This document shows, piece by piece, positions 62,587 to 64,000 of a stretch of 64,000 nucleotides of DNA (the stretch's first letter is position 1; every line of letters begins with the position of its first letter). Source of the stretch: Nitratiruptor sp. (GTDB lineage: Bacteria > Campylobacterota > Campylobacteria > Campylobacterales > Nitratiruptoraceae); the NCBI GenBank assembly GCA_015494535.1, contig WGBC01000026.1:19686-83685 (forward strand), in the 5' to 3' direction. Position numbers and translations under genes: made by a program. Under the pieces are notes generated by a model. The model searched no databases, was not told the origin of the DNA, and worked only from the letters and a program-made list of their open reading frames with translations.

Positions 62587-64000
62587 GATAACACCTTTAC
62601 TTCGCGAAACATACCACCCATATGATAAAGAAGGTGGCAATGAAATACCCACTTGCCTGTAGCATCCACATCGACGCGCATACTTACCTTGCTACCTGGC
62701 TGCACATTGATAGTGTGTTTGCGCACTATTTTGTCCCCAACCTCCAGATCGCTCCACATACCGTGCAGATGCATTGGGTGGTTCATCATCGTATCATTGA
62801 TAAAAGTCACCCGCAGCCGCTCGCCGTAGCGAAACTCCAGAGGATGGGACTCATAATAAGGAATGCCGTTGATCGCCCAAATGTAGCGCTCCATATTGCC
62901 TGTAAGATGCAAAACTATCTCGCGATCGGGATAACGATTTTTTATACCTGGAGTTTCCAGATCGGCGTAGGTGAGGACCTTTCTTTTCAGGCTTCTTAAG
63001 CCACCCCCCGGATCACTCAAACGATATTGAGCACCTTTTGCTTCCATAGTCCAAGCAATACCTTTTTTCATAGGTAATGGTGTTTGCGGGATGGGCTTTT
63101 TATGGCTCATTTTCATACCACTCTTTGTATTCATCTTCATATGAGACATTTTCATGCCACCCATCTTCATGCCCATATCTATCATAGTGAGTGGTTCATA
63201 GGGATAAGGTTGGGGAAGAGATATTTTCGCCTTAGCATCTACTCCCAATCTTGCATAGACTCTCCCACTGCGTGCCATATCTTCTGCATATATAAGCGTA
63301 TCTTCTTTGATATCCACAATAACATCGTAACTCTCTGCTACAGCAATACGAATATCGTCCACTTCTACCGGCTTCACTGGTACACCATCAGCTGCTATGA
63401 CTTGCATTTTGTGCCCAGGTATATGAAAATCAAAATGTGTCATAGCCGATTGATTGATGAAACGAAGCCTTACTCTCTCACCAGGTTTTGCAAAAAATTG
63501 CTTTTGTAAATCGTTAATGCAATAGGTATAGGTGGCCCCCGTCACATCGGCGATGTCGCGATCGTCCATACGCATTTTGTTCCACATCGCGCGGCGCTTC
63601 AGAGCCTCAGCGAGTCCATAGCGGCGCACTTCACTTGCAAAATCGAAGATGGTGCGTTTGTGGTAGTTGTAGTAGTCACTCTTGACTTTGAGATGGCGAT
63701 AGATGGTATCTGGACTCTCATCGCTCCAGTCATAGAGCGCTACGACATAATCTCTATCCACATCGGGCGCGATATCATCTTCGATAACGATGGCTCCATG
63801 CAAACCCGTTTGCTCCTGAAAGCCGCTGTGGGAGTGGTACCAGTAGGTGCCATTCTGCTGGATTTTGAAGCGATAGACGAAAGTCTCTCCCGGCATAATG
63901 CCAGGAAAGCTTACTCCTGGTACTCCATCCATCGTATAAGGAAGAATAATACCATGCCAATGCAAGCTAGTAGGCTCGTCAAGGTGATTAGTCACGCGAA
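62583..64000 (-). CDS. CopA/PcoA-type multicopper oxidase (5' end beyond window)
   Basis: At least 472 codons, still open at the window edge; the track's GTG start at 63995 is not the true start. Copper motifs are LHWHG, YWYHSHSG, HPMHLHGMWSD and HCHLLYHMGGM. A Met/His-rich segment MGMKMGGMKMSHMKMNTKSGMKMSHKK (near 270-300 of the visible part) is typical of periplasmic copper resistance oxidases. Overlaps copB by 4 bp. Confidence 0.93.
   Translation of the reverse strand, partial: RVTNHLDEPTSLHWHGIILPYTMDGVPGVSFPGIMPGETFVYRFKIQQNGTYWYHSHSGFQEQTGLHGAIVIEDDIAPDVDRDYVVALYDWSDESPDTIYRHLKVKSDYYNYHKRTIFDFASEVRRYGLAEALKRRAMWNKMRMDDRDIADVTGATYTYCINDLQKQFFAKPGERVRLRFINQSAMTHFDFHIPGHKMQVIAADGVPVKPVEVDDIRIAVAESYDVIVDIKEDTLIYAEDMARSGRVYARLGVDAKAKISLPQPYPYEPLTMIDMGMKMGGMKMSHMKMNTKSGMKMSHKKPIPQTPLPMKKGIAWTMEAKGAQYRLSDPGGGLRSLKRKVLTYADLETPGIKNRYPDREIVLHLTGNMERYIWAINGIPYYESHPLEFRYGERLRVTFINDTMMNHPMHLHGMWSDLEVGDKIVRKHTINVQPGSKVSMRVDVDATGKWVFHCHLLYHMGGMFREVKVLS

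Noticed and set aside
1-64000. tRNA genes, CRISPR arrays, insertion sequences, prophage or attachment sites
   Set aside because: I looked for cloverleaf-like GGTTCGAATCC segments, regular direct repeats, transposase motifs and terminal inverted repeats in gaps and found none I could support.

Overview
The window is a gene-dense bacterial chromosome segment (roughly 40% GC by eye, many 1-25 bp gene overlaps). It points to a Campylobacterota (epsilonproteobacterial) genome. The reasons are a cts-like transformation/type II secretion cluster, a short glucose-6-phosphate isomerase, a dimeric MazG-type dUTPase, AAGGA ribosome binding sites, and -10-only promoters in AT-rich DNA. A Nitratiruptor-like vent lineage is a plausible inference, but I cannot name the species from sequence alone. 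I saw no CRISPR array, insertion sequence, prophage or tRNA gene.

Layout. 1-2548 (minus): rsmD, an orphan peptide-type ABC permease, two small unknown proteins and the start of a TonB-plug protein. 2623-7023 (plus): argG, rplI, hslV, hslU, era. 7105-16048 (plus): a nine-gene pilus/type II secretion-like cluster matching the Campylobacter cts layout (PilM-PilN fusion, PilO-, PilP-like, secretin, ExeA-like ATPase, TPR membrane protein, unknown exported protein, GspE, GspF). 16045-25061: UvrD-type helicase, valS, SulP transporter, dUTPase, DUF389 and DUF202 membrane proteins. 25062-25391 (minus): RNase P RNA with a near-consensus promoter.

25422-34631 is the most unusual part. Two RimK-like ATP-grasp ligases, a large M14 carboxypeptidase without signal peptide, and an ArsB/NhaD-type permease form an overlapping minus-strand operon. 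An M20 peptidase diverges from the same promoter region, followed by HtpX and an aspartoacylase-family protein. Enzymes that make and cut amide bonds sit beside a transporter, so this may be an undescribed peptide or amino-acid-conjugate pathway. The permease is split by what looks like a programmed -1 frameshift site (T TTT TTG directly before TGA).

34679-50775: pgi, metE with a long leader, then the conserved rpmH-rnpA-yidD-yidC-jag-mnmE-ruvX block, clpB, ctpA, purC-purS-purQ, an SH3-like membrane protein and plsC. rnpA and the gene after purQ both lack ATG/GTG/TTG at their natural N-termini, and both offer an ATT codon behind an AAAAGG sequence.

50750-64000: an orphan ABC ATPase and a PhnA-like protein lead into metal-resistance genes. 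These are an ArsR-led CusCBA-type efflux operon, a divergent permease with a two-component system, and a convergent copper operon (CopA-type oxidase cut by the window edge, CopB, and a second multicopper oxidase).
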